From: Apodemus sylvaticus
Taxonomy: Eukaryota; Chordata; Mammalia; Rodentia; Muridae
DNA length: 64,000 bases
Direction of reading: 5' to 3'
Assembly (NCBI RefSeq): GCF_947179515.1
Contig: NC_067474.1
Span: 100,005,253-100,069,252, forward strand
Part shown: in pieces, positions 10,345-21,532 of the stretch
Layout: the number at the start of each line of letters is the position of its first letter
Numbering within the stretch: the stretch's first letter is position 1
Position numbers and translations under genes: made by a program
The notes under the pieces: generated by a model
The model's database searches: none
Told to the model about the DNA's origin: nothing
Seen by the model: only the letters and a program-made list of their open reading frames with translations

Positions 10345-11012
10345 CATTGTTGTTGTTGTTTGATAACTACTACAGAACATAACTATTTCTTCTCGGGCTG
10401 TTAATGTCCCTGCCTAAAGCCAAGGACATAAAAAATAATCAACAGATAGAAACATCGACTTTCTGTAGTCAAACTCCTACTTTTTAAATATCTGCAGGAG
10501 GAAGAGGTTTAGAAACAGTGACTCCATAGTCAAGTACGTTTGGAGGACAATGTAAGAACAGGGCATGGACAAGGCCAAGGAGAGCTGAACTCATTCTCCT
10601 GTCAGCTTAGAGAAACTTTTCTTAGTTTCCTTTCAAACAAAGAAAAGAGTGCCAGGGAAAAGAGGTTGGATTGTTAGAGGGATGATTTCTGAGGCATGAA
10701 TGCTCTCTCTCTTTAAAAAAAAAACAACTTCCCTCACTCCTCTTTTCTCTACCTCTCTTGTAGTTTTTATTCATGAACTAGAATTAAATTAAATTCGGGT
10801 TAGTTTTTCACTTAAGGAAAGTATCTAAAAAATTAGGTTGGTTGGAGGTTTAAACAATGGTCAATGATAATCTTCCTTATAAGATGAACATGTATTAAGC
10901 CATTTGCAAATGTGGAATTTTGAAAATCTTACTGGTAAGGAGAAGTGCATGAGCTGACTTATGACAGAATTAGAATTTCCGTTTAAATATGGCTAACTGT
11001 GTCGATCTAAAC
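10345..11012. other. Single-copy sequence
   Basis: A short GTT run lies at 10348-10362 and a poly-A tract at about 10717-10726. Otherwise nothing recognisable. Confidence 0.4.
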
Positions 11013-11222
11013 CAGCGGTTCTCAATCTGTAAGTCATAACCCCTTTGGGGATCGAGAAACCTTTCACAGGGGTCACATATCAGACATTCTGCATATTAGG
11101 TATTTATATTATGATTCATAACAGTAGCAAAATTACAGTTATGAAGTAGCGTTGAAAATAATTTTACAGCTAAGGTCACCACACACAAGGAAATGTATTA
11201 AAGGGTCAAGGCATTAGGAAGA
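11013..11222 (+). mobile_element. URR1-type hAT MITE
   Basis: The 5' inverted repeat region reads CAGCGGTTCTCAATCTGTAA, followed by CATAACCCCTTTGGGGATCG, CTTTCACAGGGGTCAC, ATTCATAACAGTAGCAAAAT, TACAGTTATGAAGTAGC and TATTAAAGGGTC, in URR1 order. The far inverted repeat, expected as TTGAGAACC, is eroded. It is a non-autonomous rodent hAT-Charlie derivative with no transposase. Confidence 0.88.
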
Positions 11223-11281
11223 ACCTCTGCTCTCAACAAACAAACAAACAAACAAACCAACCCCTCAAAGAAAACAAAAGG
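11223..11281. repeat. (AAAC)n-rich tract
   Basis: AACA units repeat from 11237 to 11260 and grade into A-rich sequence next to the following SINE. Confidence 0.7.
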
Positions 11282-11491
11282 CCCTGGCAGTGTTGGAGAG
11301 TTGGCTCTGTGGTCAAGAACACTGCCTGCTCTTCCAGAGGACCTGGGACTTATTTCTAGCCTCCCCTGGCAGCTTATAACCCTCTGGAACTCCAGGCCCA
11401 AGAGATCTGATGCCTTTTCCCACCTTTGGGGGGCACCAGGCACACAGATGTACATGCAGGTAAACACACACATACATAAAAAAAATAAAAT
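11282..11491 (+). mobile_element. B3/B2-type SINE, tail hit by an L1
   Basis: TGTTGGAGAGTTGGCTCTGT, CTGCTCTTCCAGAGGACCTG, TAACCCTCTGGAACTCCAGG and AGATCTGATGCC match a diverged B3/B2 in order, ending in ACACATACAT and an A-rich tail. The L1 that follows integrated into this tail. Confidence 0.8.
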
Positions 11492-12270
11492 TTCTGGAAG
11501 TGAGGTGCCCAGTTTTCGGAGGAACCGCCAGACTGATTTCCAGAGTGGTTGTACCAATTTGCAAACCCCACCAGCAGTGGAGGAGTGTTCCTCTTTCTCC
11601 ACACCCTCTCCAACACCTGCTGTCTCCTGAATTTTTAATCTTAGCCATTCTGACTGGTGTAAGATGAAATCTTAGTGTTGTTTCCAGAAGATCCTGCTAT
11701 ACCACTCCTGGGCATATACCTAGAAGACTCCCCACCATGTAATAAGGATATATGTTCTACTATGTTCATAGCAGCCCTATTTATAGTTGCCAGATGCTGG
11801 AAAGAACCCAGGTATCCCTCAACAGAAGAGTGGATGCAAAAAATGTGGTATATCTACACAATGGAGTACTATTCAGCCATTAGAAACAACGAATTCATGA
11901 AATTCTTAGGCAAATGGATGGAGCTAGAGAATATCATACTCAGTGAGGTAACCCAGACTCAAAAGGTGAATCATGGTATGCACTCACTAATAAGTGGATA
12001 TTAACCTAGAAAACTGGAATACCCAAAACATAATCCACACATCAAATGAGGTACAAGAAGAAAGGAGGAGTGGCCCCTGGTTCTGGAAAGACTCAGTGAA
12101 ACAGTATTCAGCAAAACCAGAACGGGGAAGTGGGAAGGGGTGGATGGGAGGACAGGGGAAGAGAAGGGGGCTTACGGGACTTTCGGGGAGTGGGGGGGCT
12201 AGAAAAGGGGAAATCATTTGAAATGTAAATAAATTATATCGAATAAAAAAAAATTAAAAAAAAATAAAAT
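11478..12270 (+). mobile_element. 5'-inverted, truncated young L1 (twin priming)
   Basis: From about 11684 to 12250 this is the plus-strand end of L1 ORF2 (residual C-terminal frame at 11675-12004) and the short murine 3' UTR, ending GAAATCATTTGAAATGTAAA and poly-A. Segment 11492-11682 is the immediately upstream ORF2 sequence in opposite orientation. The two pieces share TTCCAGAA at the junction, as expected from twin-primed reverse transcription. A-rich direct repeats AAAAAAAATAAAAT (11478-11491 and 12257-12270) are a plausible target duplication. The element cannot encode a functional protein. Confidence 0.92.
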
Positions 12271-12289
12271 AAAATTAAAAAATCCTCCA

Positions 12290-12842
12290 GACCATTTCAC
12301 TGTTGATCCTCAGTAGTTTTTTAAAACATTAGGAAAATAATACAATTTGTAGCAAAATACTAGATGAAATATTAAATATTAGCTTAAAAAATTTATTCCT
12401 ATACAATGTTGCTTTAGCAATTACCTTAACCACCTCCCACACAGTTTAAACATGCCAACAAAAGATGTTCCCCATGCTGAGTGATATACATTGAAGTTTT
12501 ACTGAGTGATTTACATTGAAGTTTTACAGATTGCATGGGAAAGCGCACATATTCCAATGGAGGATGTACATTCTCCTTAATAGCTACTTTATTTGTTTTG
12601 GGTAAATCTATTTTATAATAGTGGTTTTTTTGTTTTGTTTTTTTAAGATTGACAGCTTCTTTTACAGAGGACAAGGCAGCCACAGGAAATGAACATGACA
12701 AGGTGTTCCTAAGATAAAGGCTGACCAAAGGAAAGAACTTTGGGCAGGTGCATGTGTCCCTCACAGCACAAAATGTCAAATGTACTCATTGAGAAATGGA
12801 TGTGAAACTGAAAAGATATTTACTTTTTTCATTATTTTAGTC
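12290..12842. other. Single-copy sequence with a 25-bp tandem pair
   Basis: CTGAGTGATATACATTGAAG and its 25-base unit is repeated once (12477-12501 and 12502-12526) with a single obvious change. Nothing else is recognised. Confidence 0.6.
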
Positions 12843-12977
12843 ATTATTTGTTTATTGTATGTGTGCATGTGTGTATGATCTGTTCTTTCATTTTTCCATG
12901 TGGGTTCTAGGGATTGAATGCAGATCATCAGATTTGATGGCAAAAGCCTTTACCTGCCAGGTCACCTTGCCGGCCTA
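12843..12977 (-). mobile_element. B4-type SINE, antisense
   Basis: The minus strand starts with TAGGCCGGCAAGGTGACCTG, then GGCAGGTAAAGGCTTTTGCC, then GATCTGCATTCAATCCCTAG and CCCACATGGAAAA, ending in CACACATGCACACATACAAT. This is the B4 (ID-headed) order with an internal loss. Confidence 0.75.
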
Positions 12978-13718
12978 GCATGCATTTAAATTCCAGTTTA
13001 GTAATGTCTTATGAAAGGAGTTACACATACATATAACGTCATGGCAAGGTTGATTAGATATAGGGATCGGCAAACCTGTATTTCCCAGGCTATTGAGGCC
13101 ACCCTACGGAGACAGGAAGCTGAGGGAGGGGAACTCTGGAGGCACTGCATCATGGGTGCCAGAAACACTTCAGGAAATTGTGGAGTGCTGAATGGGATGG
13201 AGGGGCGAGGAGAAAGATACGCCTGGCTCTCACCAAGCTGATTTTCTTCCACCTCGAGAAAGATGTAGGAGCTTATCTGAAGAAGGCAAGTAGAACCAGA
13301 GAAAATTCGGTTCTTTCAAGTCTTAGCTTTTGGGGAAAGTAAGCGGTCATTCTGCCATGTATTTATTCAAGAGTGGCCATTCCCAAGTGCATGTTAAGGG
13401 CTTGTTTAGAAGGAATTTTGATCGCCATGACTGGAGGGGATGCTGCTGAATCCAAGGGACAGAGACCCAGGGAAGTTGCTGCACTCTGCAGAGCACAGGC
13501 AGCTCTCCCAACGAAATCATAGCGCACAGTGACGCCTACGGTTAACTTGTTCATGGCCCTGTCAATCATGCATCCCTTCAAAACACTCAATTATAGATGG
13601 CTAGCCTTTAATGGACATTCAAATCAAGCCCTCATAATGTAAATCAGAGTAAAAAAAAACTCACCAATCTAACAATAAAAACAATCATATTAAAAAAATT
13701 CAGAGGTACTAGAGATCA

Positions 13719-13723
<5 letters not shown>
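12978..13723. other. Single-copy sequence
   Basis: Overlapping open frames on both strands at 12998-13252 are of chance length and lack recognisable motifs. No repeats noted. Confidence 0.4.

Positions 13724-13778
<55 letters not shown>
13724..13778. repeat. (CA)n microsatellite
   Basis: About 27 uninterrupted CA units, ending in AAAG. Long pure CA tracts are highly mutable. Confidence 0.97.
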
Positions 13779-13780
<2 letters not shown>

Positions 13781-14534
13781 GAAATGATAGGTACAACCAA
13801 CCCCAAATGCAATTTGGCAATGCCCGGGAAGCTAGAACCAGAACAAAGATGTGCCCCAGCCGTTCTTCATTACTCTTAGCAGCATTACTGACTAGTCACA
13901 AATACCTAAAATCAATTTAACTGTTTACTAGGTAAATAACAGATTAACCATAGTCTATTCATATAGCTAATACTACCAGTCACTGAACATGAATGATATA
14001 GAGGTATTTAAGTGCAGATAAGCTTCACAAATATGATAATGACAATGTGTTGAAATGCCACACTGTACCCTATCAATATGGACAGTTATGTGCCAATTAG
14101 AAACATCACAGAATCCCACACTCGGGAAGAGATCATCTATTTAAAAAGCACAGGCAGAAACTTTATGTCCTCCAAGGAGTCACTCCTTATCCACACACCA
14201 GATCCTTCTAGCTTTTTGTGAGACTCAGGAGAAAAGCTTCCTGAGAGGCAGAGCAGTCAGTGTGACCAGAGGGGCACAGAGAACTTCAACCACTCATATT
14301 TTATTTCTTTCCATGTAGTTTTGGGCTTCCTAACGCATGTTACATGTATTTTTATATTTCTAACATGCTTTAGATGATATTAAATCACATTTCAGAAAGT
14401 TAAAAGAGTATATTGCACCAAGTTAATGGGGGGATCTCATTCAAGAAGTAGAAATATATTTTCAAAAACTTAATAGTTACCAAAAAGTCCCAATATGTAT
14501 AGTACTTATTAAATGCTTTAAAATATAACATATC
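13779..14534. other. Single-copy sequence
   Basis: A/T-rich at 13900-14100 and 14330-14530. No feature recognised. Confidence 0.4.
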
Positions 14535-14752
14535 CAGCTGCAGAGATGGCTCAGCAGTTAAGAGTCTGGGTACTCTTCCAAAGCATCTGGATTTGATTCC
14601 CAGCATCTACATGGTGGCTCAAAATTATCTGTAACTCCAGGTCCAGGGGATCTGATGACTTCTTCTGGTATCACACAGACACACACAGACACACAGACAC
14701 ACACACAAACACACACACAGACACACACATACAAACAAACACAGAATTAAAA
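14535..14752 (+). mobile_element. B3 SINE with CA-rich tail
   Basis: CAGCTGCAGAGATGGCTCAG (A box), ATTTGATTCCCAGCATCTAC (B box), TGGTGGCTCAAAATTATCTG, AACTCCAGGTCCAGGGGATC and CTTCTTCTGGTATCACACAG match B3. The tail is an interrupted ACAC/AGAC tract. Confidence 0.88.
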
Positions 14753-14977
14753 AATATAATTCATTCATGTTCCTTAAAAAGCATAATTTAATTTGAAATA
14801 AAAAGTTAAATTTAATCTCAGTGGCATCGTTTTAGAACTGGATTGTCTTTTCTCATAACTAAGCATATGAAATAATTTGGTCTTGTGCCTTTGAAAGTTA
14901 TATAGCTACAAGGCAGTACACAGTGTGACATGTCCGGTTACATTCATACACCAACTAAGAGTTTATTCTCTTTTTTC

Positions 14978-14978
14978 C

Positions 14979-15053
<75 letters not shown>

Positions 15054-15150
15054 TCCTTCCTTCCTTCCTTCCTTCCTTTCTCTTTCTCTCTCCCTCCCTC
15101 CCTCCGTCCCTCCCTTCATTTCTTTCTTTCTTTCTTTCTTTTTTTTTTTT
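14978..15150. repeat. (TTTC)n and (CTTC/CTCC)n tract
   Basis: Roughly 19 TTTC units are followed by CTTC, then CTCC, then TTTC again, ending in the poly-T that is the antisense tail of the next B1. The tract probably grew from that tail. It yields meaningless FLSFFLS-type frames. Confidence 0.95.
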
Positions 15151-15288
15151 TGAGACAGGGTTTCTCTGTGCAGCCCTGGCTGTCCTGGAACTCACTCTGT
15201 AGACCAGGCTGGCCTTGAACTCAGAAATACACCTGCCTCTGCCTCCCGAGTGCTGGGATTAAAGGTCTGAGCCGCCACTGCCAGGCTG
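15141..15288 (-). mobile_element. B1 SINE, antisense
   Basis: TGAGACAGGGTTTCTCTGTG, CTGGCTGTCCTGGAACTCAC, TAGACCAGGCTGGCCTTGAA and AGTGCTGGGATTAAAGG are near-consensus B1 in reverse. It is one of the least diverged B1 copies in the window. Confidence 0.95.
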
Positions 15289-16322
15289 AGATAAATTATT
15301 CATTGTTATAAAAGATACATATTATTTTTGAGTCATTTAGCAGTTATGCTTTGTTTGACAAATGAGGGAAATTAAAACAAACATACTTAGCAGTGTTTTG
15401 AGACCTCACTGATAAACTATGCCTGGAGACGAGGGGCTGCATCAATGTTGTTGAAATCATAGCAACTTCTTCAATTATTTAACAAATAGCTTTTTCTTTG
15501 GCCCTACAGAACACAATTGGAATTTTAGGAAAAAGTCCAAAAACTGTCACTTAGGGTTTAAATGATAAAAATGGAGTTGAGAACTGGGTAAATGAACATT
15601 TTAAATTTGTTATGCTAGTTTGCCTATAATTTTATCCATTTGGTTGAAAATGTTGAATTTTTATTACCAGTAGTGAAATCTTAAAAAATATATGTCACTA
15701 GTTGAATTACTCACCCTCTGTTAGTATTTCAGGGAAAAAGTCCCCAGAATGACATAGCCACCTTTCTACTCTCCAGGGGCCCCAAGTACTCATTCAGAGG
15801 AATTAGATTTGGGAACATTAATAAGTTCACGTTTTTTATTTTTTTTTAAAAATAGGGTTGCAAATTCCATCAGGAAAAAAGTTAATGCCTAGCATAATTG
15901 TTCCCTTATGACACACATCCTGTCAGAGGGAAGCATTATACTTCTGAAATCTATAACTACATATTAAAAACATGGCCAGTAATAAAGCAAAAAAAAAAAA
16001 TGGCCAAGATGGTTTACTGAAATATTTTAAAACTAAAATGCGTATTGCATTTCCACACTAGTTACTGAAATCCATTTTATTTAAATAATTTAAGGTTTTT
16101 CACAGAAGGGTTTATATAACGCAAAACTAATGCTAATATAGATGTCTACAAAAAATAAAATGGAGACTGAGGTCCCTGAGTGGGTTCAGTGAGAGCTGCT
16201 TCAGGTATACAGGGTCATGTGCTTACCCTGTCTGTCACTGCTGACACCCCACAACCCCCACCTCACTTCCCAACTTCCAGTGTGCCCGGAGATTCCAGAG
16301 AAGAAACAAAAGGACGTGTGCT
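15289..16322. other. Single-copy A/T-rich sequence
   Basis: No repeat or exon recognised. Poly-A at about 15989-16000 and poly-T at 15836-15846 lack an adjoining retroposon body. Confidence 0.4.
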
Positions 16323-16349
16323 GCACCTATAGCACCTATAGCACCTATA
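16323..16349. repeat. Three copies of a 9-mer
   Basis: GCACCTATA repeats exactly three times in tandem (16323, 16332, 16341). It is a perfect short minisatellite-like cluster. Confidence 0.9.
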
Positions 16350-17336
16350 GCCTGAGAGGAGGGAAGAAATCACACACCCACGAGACATGAGATTCTGCAG
16401 GAAGAAGGCAATTGCTGCCCAGGTGATGTGCACATGTAAGGTGATTTTACATGGGACTTGTCCTGTTCCACTAGCATCAAGTGAAGACCCTGAGGTGCAG
16501 AGCGGTGGCCTGACTTGTGGAAGTGACTGAGCAGTTTGGAAAGTCCAATGAAGAACATGTAGGCTGTCATACTATTTTCAAGAAATGTGCTGGGAGCCTG
16601 CCAGGTGTCTGACTTGGCGCCAAGATGGGCACAAGGATGGAGACTAAGACCCAGTTTGTGCCAGGAGGTATTTGCTCTCTGGCATTGGTAGTGGCTGGGA
16701 TGGCAAACACTGGGGATTACTGTTACATCCATCTTAGTACCAACTGTGGTGTCTCTAAGGACTTCGGCATTACACAAACAAGCCCTGGACTGTGGGGGTA
16801 GGGGACCAGAACAAAAGGTAAAGTGAATATGGAGAAACAAATTCTGTTAAGCTATGGTCTGGAAAATGCATACTTGAAGGAGAATTTGTATTCACTCATC
16901 AACCTTAGACAGCTTTAAAACAACATTCAAAATGGAGAAACTGGCCCCATCATCTATGGCTGTAGAGATCTGAACTTCAAGTTTAGATGTAAAACTGCAG
17001 CATCACAGATAATGACTTTAATCAGGGCTAACTATGGTCACATCAAGCAAGCACTGCCACAAACTAAGACTTCATTCATAAAGCATCATGATTCACGAGG
17101 CAGTCTGCTAAGCCCCTCCCCAAAGTATCCCCAATGTACCCGACAGTTTCATAAAACCGTCATGCATGTAGCATGATCCCTACTTTCCTAAAACTGTCTG
17201 CATGCATGAGTGTGCATGACAAGCACCAGCAGCAGCAATGCAAATGAAGCCTTTAATCATTCGAAGGTGGTGATGGTACATGTGACCCGCACACGTGACA
17301 ACCTCTGGTGTCAATCTTCGTGTGCTTTCCGTTTGG
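16350..17336. other. Single-copy sequence with a 156-codon open frame
   Basis: A minus-strand frame at 16370-16840 is among the longest outside recognised repeats. Its translation is rich in Ser, His and Cys without domain-like patterns, and I recognise no protein. I treat it as chance unless supported by transcripts or conservation. Confidence 0.3.
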
Positions 17337-17562
17337 TTTGTTTGTTTGAGATAGTGTCTGTCAAAGGCCTGAAGCTTTGCCAACTAGGCTACGGTAGCTG
17401 GCAAGCTTCCAGGGACCTGTGCTTCGAGCCCCCACCTCATCACCCCTAAGATTACAGGCCTGGGGGCACACTTCTGTTGTTTGTTTGTTTGTTTTTTACC
17501 TGGATTCTGTGATCTGAATTCAGATAGTCAGGATTGCATAGGCTGAGTCATCTCTTCATCTC
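17337..17562 (-). mobile_element. ID_B1 composite SINE, antisense
   Basis: In reverse, an ID-type head (GATGACTCAGCCTATGCAAT region) is followed by TGCCCCCAGGCCTGTAATCT (B1-like A-box part) and then a CTGGAAGCTTGCCAGCTAC segment equivalent to the 'CTGGCCAGCCAGCCTAG' block. The low-coordinate end is TTTGTTTGAGATAGTGTCTG. Confidence 0.7.
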
Positions 17563-17724
17563 GGTTTCCACATTTGCTACATCGATTTCTTTAATCTAAT
17601 AATTATGCTAGTGACCTATTCCTGACCGGGATGATGCTCTGAAACGAACTGTCTTCCACCCACTGGCTTCAGGCCACCAAGTGACTCAGCCCTTCTGTTT
17701 TGAACACAATGAACAAAAAAAGGG
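17563..17724. other. Single-copy sequence
   Basis: Nothing recognisable. Confidence 0.4.
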
Positions 17725-17832
17725 TCATGAGACCTGAGCCCACAGCCAGGACTTGCTGCTTACTAGCTGAGCCCATGTAACTGTATCTATAAAATGTGGT
17801 CACTGATATTTCCCCACAGATGAAATGAAAAA
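17725..17832 (+). mobile_element. Probable MIR SINE fragment
   Basis: GACTTGCTGCTTACTAGCTG followed after a short loss by CTGTATCTATAAAATGTGGTC matches the MIR core 'GCCACTTACTAGCTGTGTGACC ... CATCTGTAAAATGGGG'. Confidence 0.55.
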
Positions 17833-19619
17833 CTTAAGAAGAGCTTAAGGAAAACAGTCTAATACTAAATCACCAACTTCTATATGCCATCAGGCAGACA
17901 AGTTACTTCACCTGTGAAACTCCACTTGTAACTGTAGAGTCAATAGTAACTCCTCCTCTGGGTGCTCGTGTGTTACTCTGTTGACACCCAACTGAACACC
18001 TCATGTAGTGTTGGGAAACCTCAGTACCACCTGTGGTAATTTCGAAGCATATTCAATACAATTTTGAAGCATATTTTGATTTTTGACATGTTAAGAATGT
18101 ACAGACACCCTTTTAAATCTCTCTTCTACTGTTTAGACAAACAACAAGTACAGAGTTATCATACTTTGAGAAAATGCATGGTGAAGGGCACAGTTAAATT
18201 TTAAGGGGTCATTTGGGTCTGAAGCCCTTCCCAGGAAGGTGCTGACAGCAGTACGGGGGGCGGGGGGAGGGGAAGGGCGTGTGCGGCTTGCTGGAGTGAG
18301 CTGAGCTGGGCTTATTTGAGTATATTTTTGCCGTCCTGTGACTGTGCAGGACTCAGAATGTCTCAGGTTCAGGTTCTCTACTGCCTACTGACAGCCACAT
18401 GTTTTAAATGTTTCCTTTAATTAACCTTCTCCTTTTTGATATCGATTTTCTCACTTGCCCACAGTGCTGCTGCTATTCTCAGAACACAGACTGAAGGGAT
18501 CAACAGTTCACGGTTTTCAAGATCTGTACACTTAAGCTCGGAGTGTTGCACACAAACAGCCTGACTTCCCCTTCTGCACAAATGCAGAAACCTAAGGGCT
18601 GAGAATGGACTGCCAGGCCTTTGGATCCAACCTTCATCAACCGCCTGATGCCCGGGCTGCACTACTTTCCAAATGTAGAGGCTAGAGGTGTACACCACCA
18701 TCCTTTTCTTCCCTGGCTCTTTTCAGTCCCTGTCTTCATCTTTCAAAATATTGGGGTAATATTTCCAACTTTCTCCATGACTCTGACCTGATGTCTCTCT
18801 CTCTCTCTCTTACAAGGCCCTTGAAATTTCTCTTTCTCTCGGTCTACTTGGATAATCTAAGCTAATCTTTCCATCCCAAGATCCCTAACACATGTGAAAT
18901 CCACCAAATAAGGCAACATATTCCCAAGTTTTGGGATTAAACATGGGCAGGAACCATTTCCAGGGCTACTATCTGGACAATTTTTTTTATCATTTTCCAG
19001 AATTTCTTTCCAGGGAATGAGGTCTTACCACCTCCAGTAGTGATGGCTCTACAATGTACCCCAGTGGCCTTCTTCCTCAATGTTCCTTATTTCTTCACTT
19101 TCTTGCTAGTGTTTCTAGACCTCCTGAGTAATCCACTTACACTGGAAGCCTTGTCTCAGGATCTGTTTCTGAAGAGCCCTTAGTAAGAGCATGATGGGGT
19201 GAAAATTAGAGACACAGATCAAGAGATGTGGCCTGGGTCATTACGGCAGAAGGCAGCAGTGGGAGGTCAGGTGGCAATTCGACCGGCACAAGATGACACT
19301 GAATTTCATTTTAGTGGCTGAGACATCAAATCAGCAAGTAGACATGGTGGTTAGAGGTGTAGCGTGTCTCCCTTCAGGCAGAGGTGCTGAGACAGGCTAG
19401 AAAAAAATCATTAATGAAACAAATGGAAAATACAAAGGACATGGCAATCATTCAAAGCGCAGGGAGAATTTCCACCTCAGGAGCAGGTCTGTAAGTCCCA
19501 GAGGATCCTGAAGCGTCTAAAACACTAGCTCAAATTTTCCTTCTTGGAAATCCTTAGCACGCCAGTTTGTACTTTGTTTTACAGACAGGCTCTCTTGCAA
19601 GGATACTCTGTGTTTACAC
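17833..19619. other. Single-copy sequence with a G-run cluster
   Basis: 18254-18278 carries four G-runs (GGGGGG, GGGGGG, GGGG, GGG) separated by one to two bases, a G-quadruplex-capable pattern. An 11-base motif TTTTGAAGCAT/TTTCGAAGCAT is repeated 25 bases apart near 18040-18070. (CT)n lies at 18795-18811. No gene is recognised. Confidence 0.45.
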
Positions 19620-19766
19620 ATTAAATCCTGTCACTATTATCTGAAGCAAACACTACAATTCCTATTTTGTAGTTGAACTAGGAACTAGAGGAGTTAAACA
19701 ACTTGCCCAAGACCCTACAGACAAAGGTAGAAGCAGGGTTTAGAACGACTTGGTTCAGCTCTGAGG
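19620..19766 (-). mobile_element. MIR SINE, antisense
   Basis: CTATTTTGTAGTTGAACTAG, GAGGAGTTAAACAACTTGCC, CAAGACCCTACAGACAAAGG and AGCAGGGTTTAGAACGACTT follow the reverse MIR order, including the conserved 'GTTAAGTAACTTGCCCAAGG' core. Divergence fits a mammal-wide element. Confidence 0.75.
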
Positions 19767-20299
19767 GTGAAATTTTTCACCTTCATCTTCCCTTGCTTTG
19801 GTTCCAATCATGAGGAGAAAGGATGCAAAGTCTCCTGGAAATGAACTATCCACACGTTGGTCTACTTTACCAGATGCTTGCTCAACACACTTTGCAGAGA
19901 ACGCTCCTTCCTTTCTACTCTCTTTAGACAAACAGTGCCAGACACCATTTCAATCCCACTTAATTAAACTCATTCTCTCAACTCAATCTAACATATGATT
20001 TAACCCCACTTGGGCAGAACTCAAATCTGGAACCCCCAAGTCAAGTCAAATAATATCTTCAGGTAAGCAAGGTTGCATGGAATGTTCCAGAAACCCGTGC
20101 TGGATAAAAATCAATGGTGAATTCTCTAGTCAATAGAGTATGTATCTTTTATTTCTTATTCTACCTATAAATACCCATGTGGCATTAAGTCTAATTCCAT
20201 AATCTCTCTTACCTGATTTTCCCTTGCATCTATTCTTTAATAGTTTCATACACATATAATGTTTTTGATCTTGTTCATTGGATATTTTTATCCAACAAA
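19767..20299. other. Single-copy sequence
   Basis: Nothing recognisable. Confidence 0.4.
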
Positions 20300-20625
20300 A
20301 TATGGACTTTTTATTGGATATTTTATCTATTTACTTTTCAAATGTTATCCTCTTTCTCGATTCTCTCCCCCCAAGAGACCCCCCCATCCCAATCCCCCTT
20401 CTCCTGCTTCTATGAAGGTGTGCCTCTACCCACCTGCCCACCTACTTACCTCCCTCCCCACCCTCTCATTCCCTTATATTGGGGCATCATTCCTTCATGC
20501 GACCAAGGGCCTCTTCTCCCATTGATGCCCAACTAGGCCATCTTCTGCTACATATACGGCTGGAGCCATGGGTACTCCTTGGCTGGTGGTTTACACCCTG
20601 GGAGCTCTGGTTGGTTGATATTGTA
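20300..20625 (-). mobile_element. L1 3' UTR, antisense
   Basis: TTACTTTTCAAATGTTATCC marks the reverse of the L1 3' end. It is followed by the reverse of the 'cast of GATGCCCCAATGTAGGG' block (ATATTGGGGCATCATTCCTT), TGATGCCCAACTAGGCCATC and GGCTGGAGCCATGGGTACTC. Same 3' UTR type as the plus-strand copy at about 28.8-29.5 kb. No ORF2 remains. Confidence 0.88.
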
Positions 20626-21128
20626 TTTGATCTTATTCACCCACCTTACCCTTTCTCATCCCACCCTCATTAAATACAATTTTCTTCCCAATATCTTATT
20701 TCAGTTCTTCATAGAGAGAATAATTAGTAAAACCTGCTCATCTTTGAGAGATTTTGAAAGGTTAAAAGAAAAACTATGTGAGTGAGTTTCCTTTAAGTTC
20801 TAGTACAGTGGTTGTAATCACGGTGACTCATAGCCTAACAAGCTTGTTTTTCTAATAATAAGCTCATTTGTCTAATGAATGAAGCTTTGAGTCAAATTCG
20901 TCCAGGTAAATGGTGTTCCTTAAAACTTGGTTGTTCTACATAATGAGGACATGATATAGCTGTGTAGTAATCTGTTCATTTTCTCCCACGTGGAACCAGT
21001 ATACATTGCATTATCTACCCCGGTTACCTTAATAAACCCACTTACTACATTTATATCTAACTTCTTTATCAGAAACAGCTATTTTTCTCCCTGCTTGTGG
21101 ATACTTCTGAGAGGTAGACAGAGGAAAG
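20626..21128. other. Single-copy sequence
   Basis: Nothing recognisable beyond the divergent end of the L1 tail. Confidence 0.4.
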
Positions 21129-21532
21129 TGTGATGGTTTTCTATGTCACCATGGCACAATGTAGACTCGGTTGGGAAGGGGGCATCAATGAAGGATTAGG
21201 TTTGACTGTGGGCACGCCTGTGGCAGACTATCTTGGCTATTGTAAGCGAGGCAGGAAGACTCATCCACTGTGGAGAGCATCACTCCCCGGACACGAGATT
21301 CTGACCTGTATAGGAGTGGGCAGAGCAAGCTGAGCATTGCCAAACTGTGGGCATTAATTCATTGCTTTCTGCTCTTGACTCTGGATGGGAAGTGACTAAA
21401 TGCTCCTACTACCTTGAGCTCTTATAATGATGGCTGTAACCTGGGATTGTGGGCAAAATAAACTCTTCCCCCTACCCCAAGTTTTTCTTGTCAGGGTATT
21501 GTATCACAGCAACAGAAAAGAAAAGTAAAACA
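21129..21532 (+). mobile_element. ORR1-class MaLR solo LTR
   Basis: Begins TGTGATGGTTTTCTATGTCA, contains GGGCACGCCTGTGGCAGAC, AGAGCAAGCTGAGCATTG, AGCTCTTATAATGATGGCTG, and the LTR polyadenylation segment GCAAAATAAACTCTTCCCC followed by GGGTATTGTATCACAGCAAC. This is a solitary non-autonomous ERVL-MaLR LTR with no internal region beside it. Such LTRs can act as alternative promoters in mouse oocytes and embryos, but nothing here shows that. Confidence 0.85.

Noticed and set aside
11675..12004. 109-codon frame with apparent reverse-transcriptase-protein C-terminus
   Set aside because: It is the residual end of L1 ORF2 in a 5'-inverted, truncated copy, so it is not a functional gene.
14944..15218. 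Leu/Phe/Ser-rich and Lys/Glu/Arg-rich frames suggesting membrane or coiled-coil proteins
   Set aside because: They are translations of the TTTC/CTTC microsatellite plus an antisense B1.
16370..16840. 156-codon minus-strand open frame
   Set aside because: No domain, signal peptide or family resemblance, no nearby splice or poly-A context, and frames of this length are expected by chance in 64 kb.
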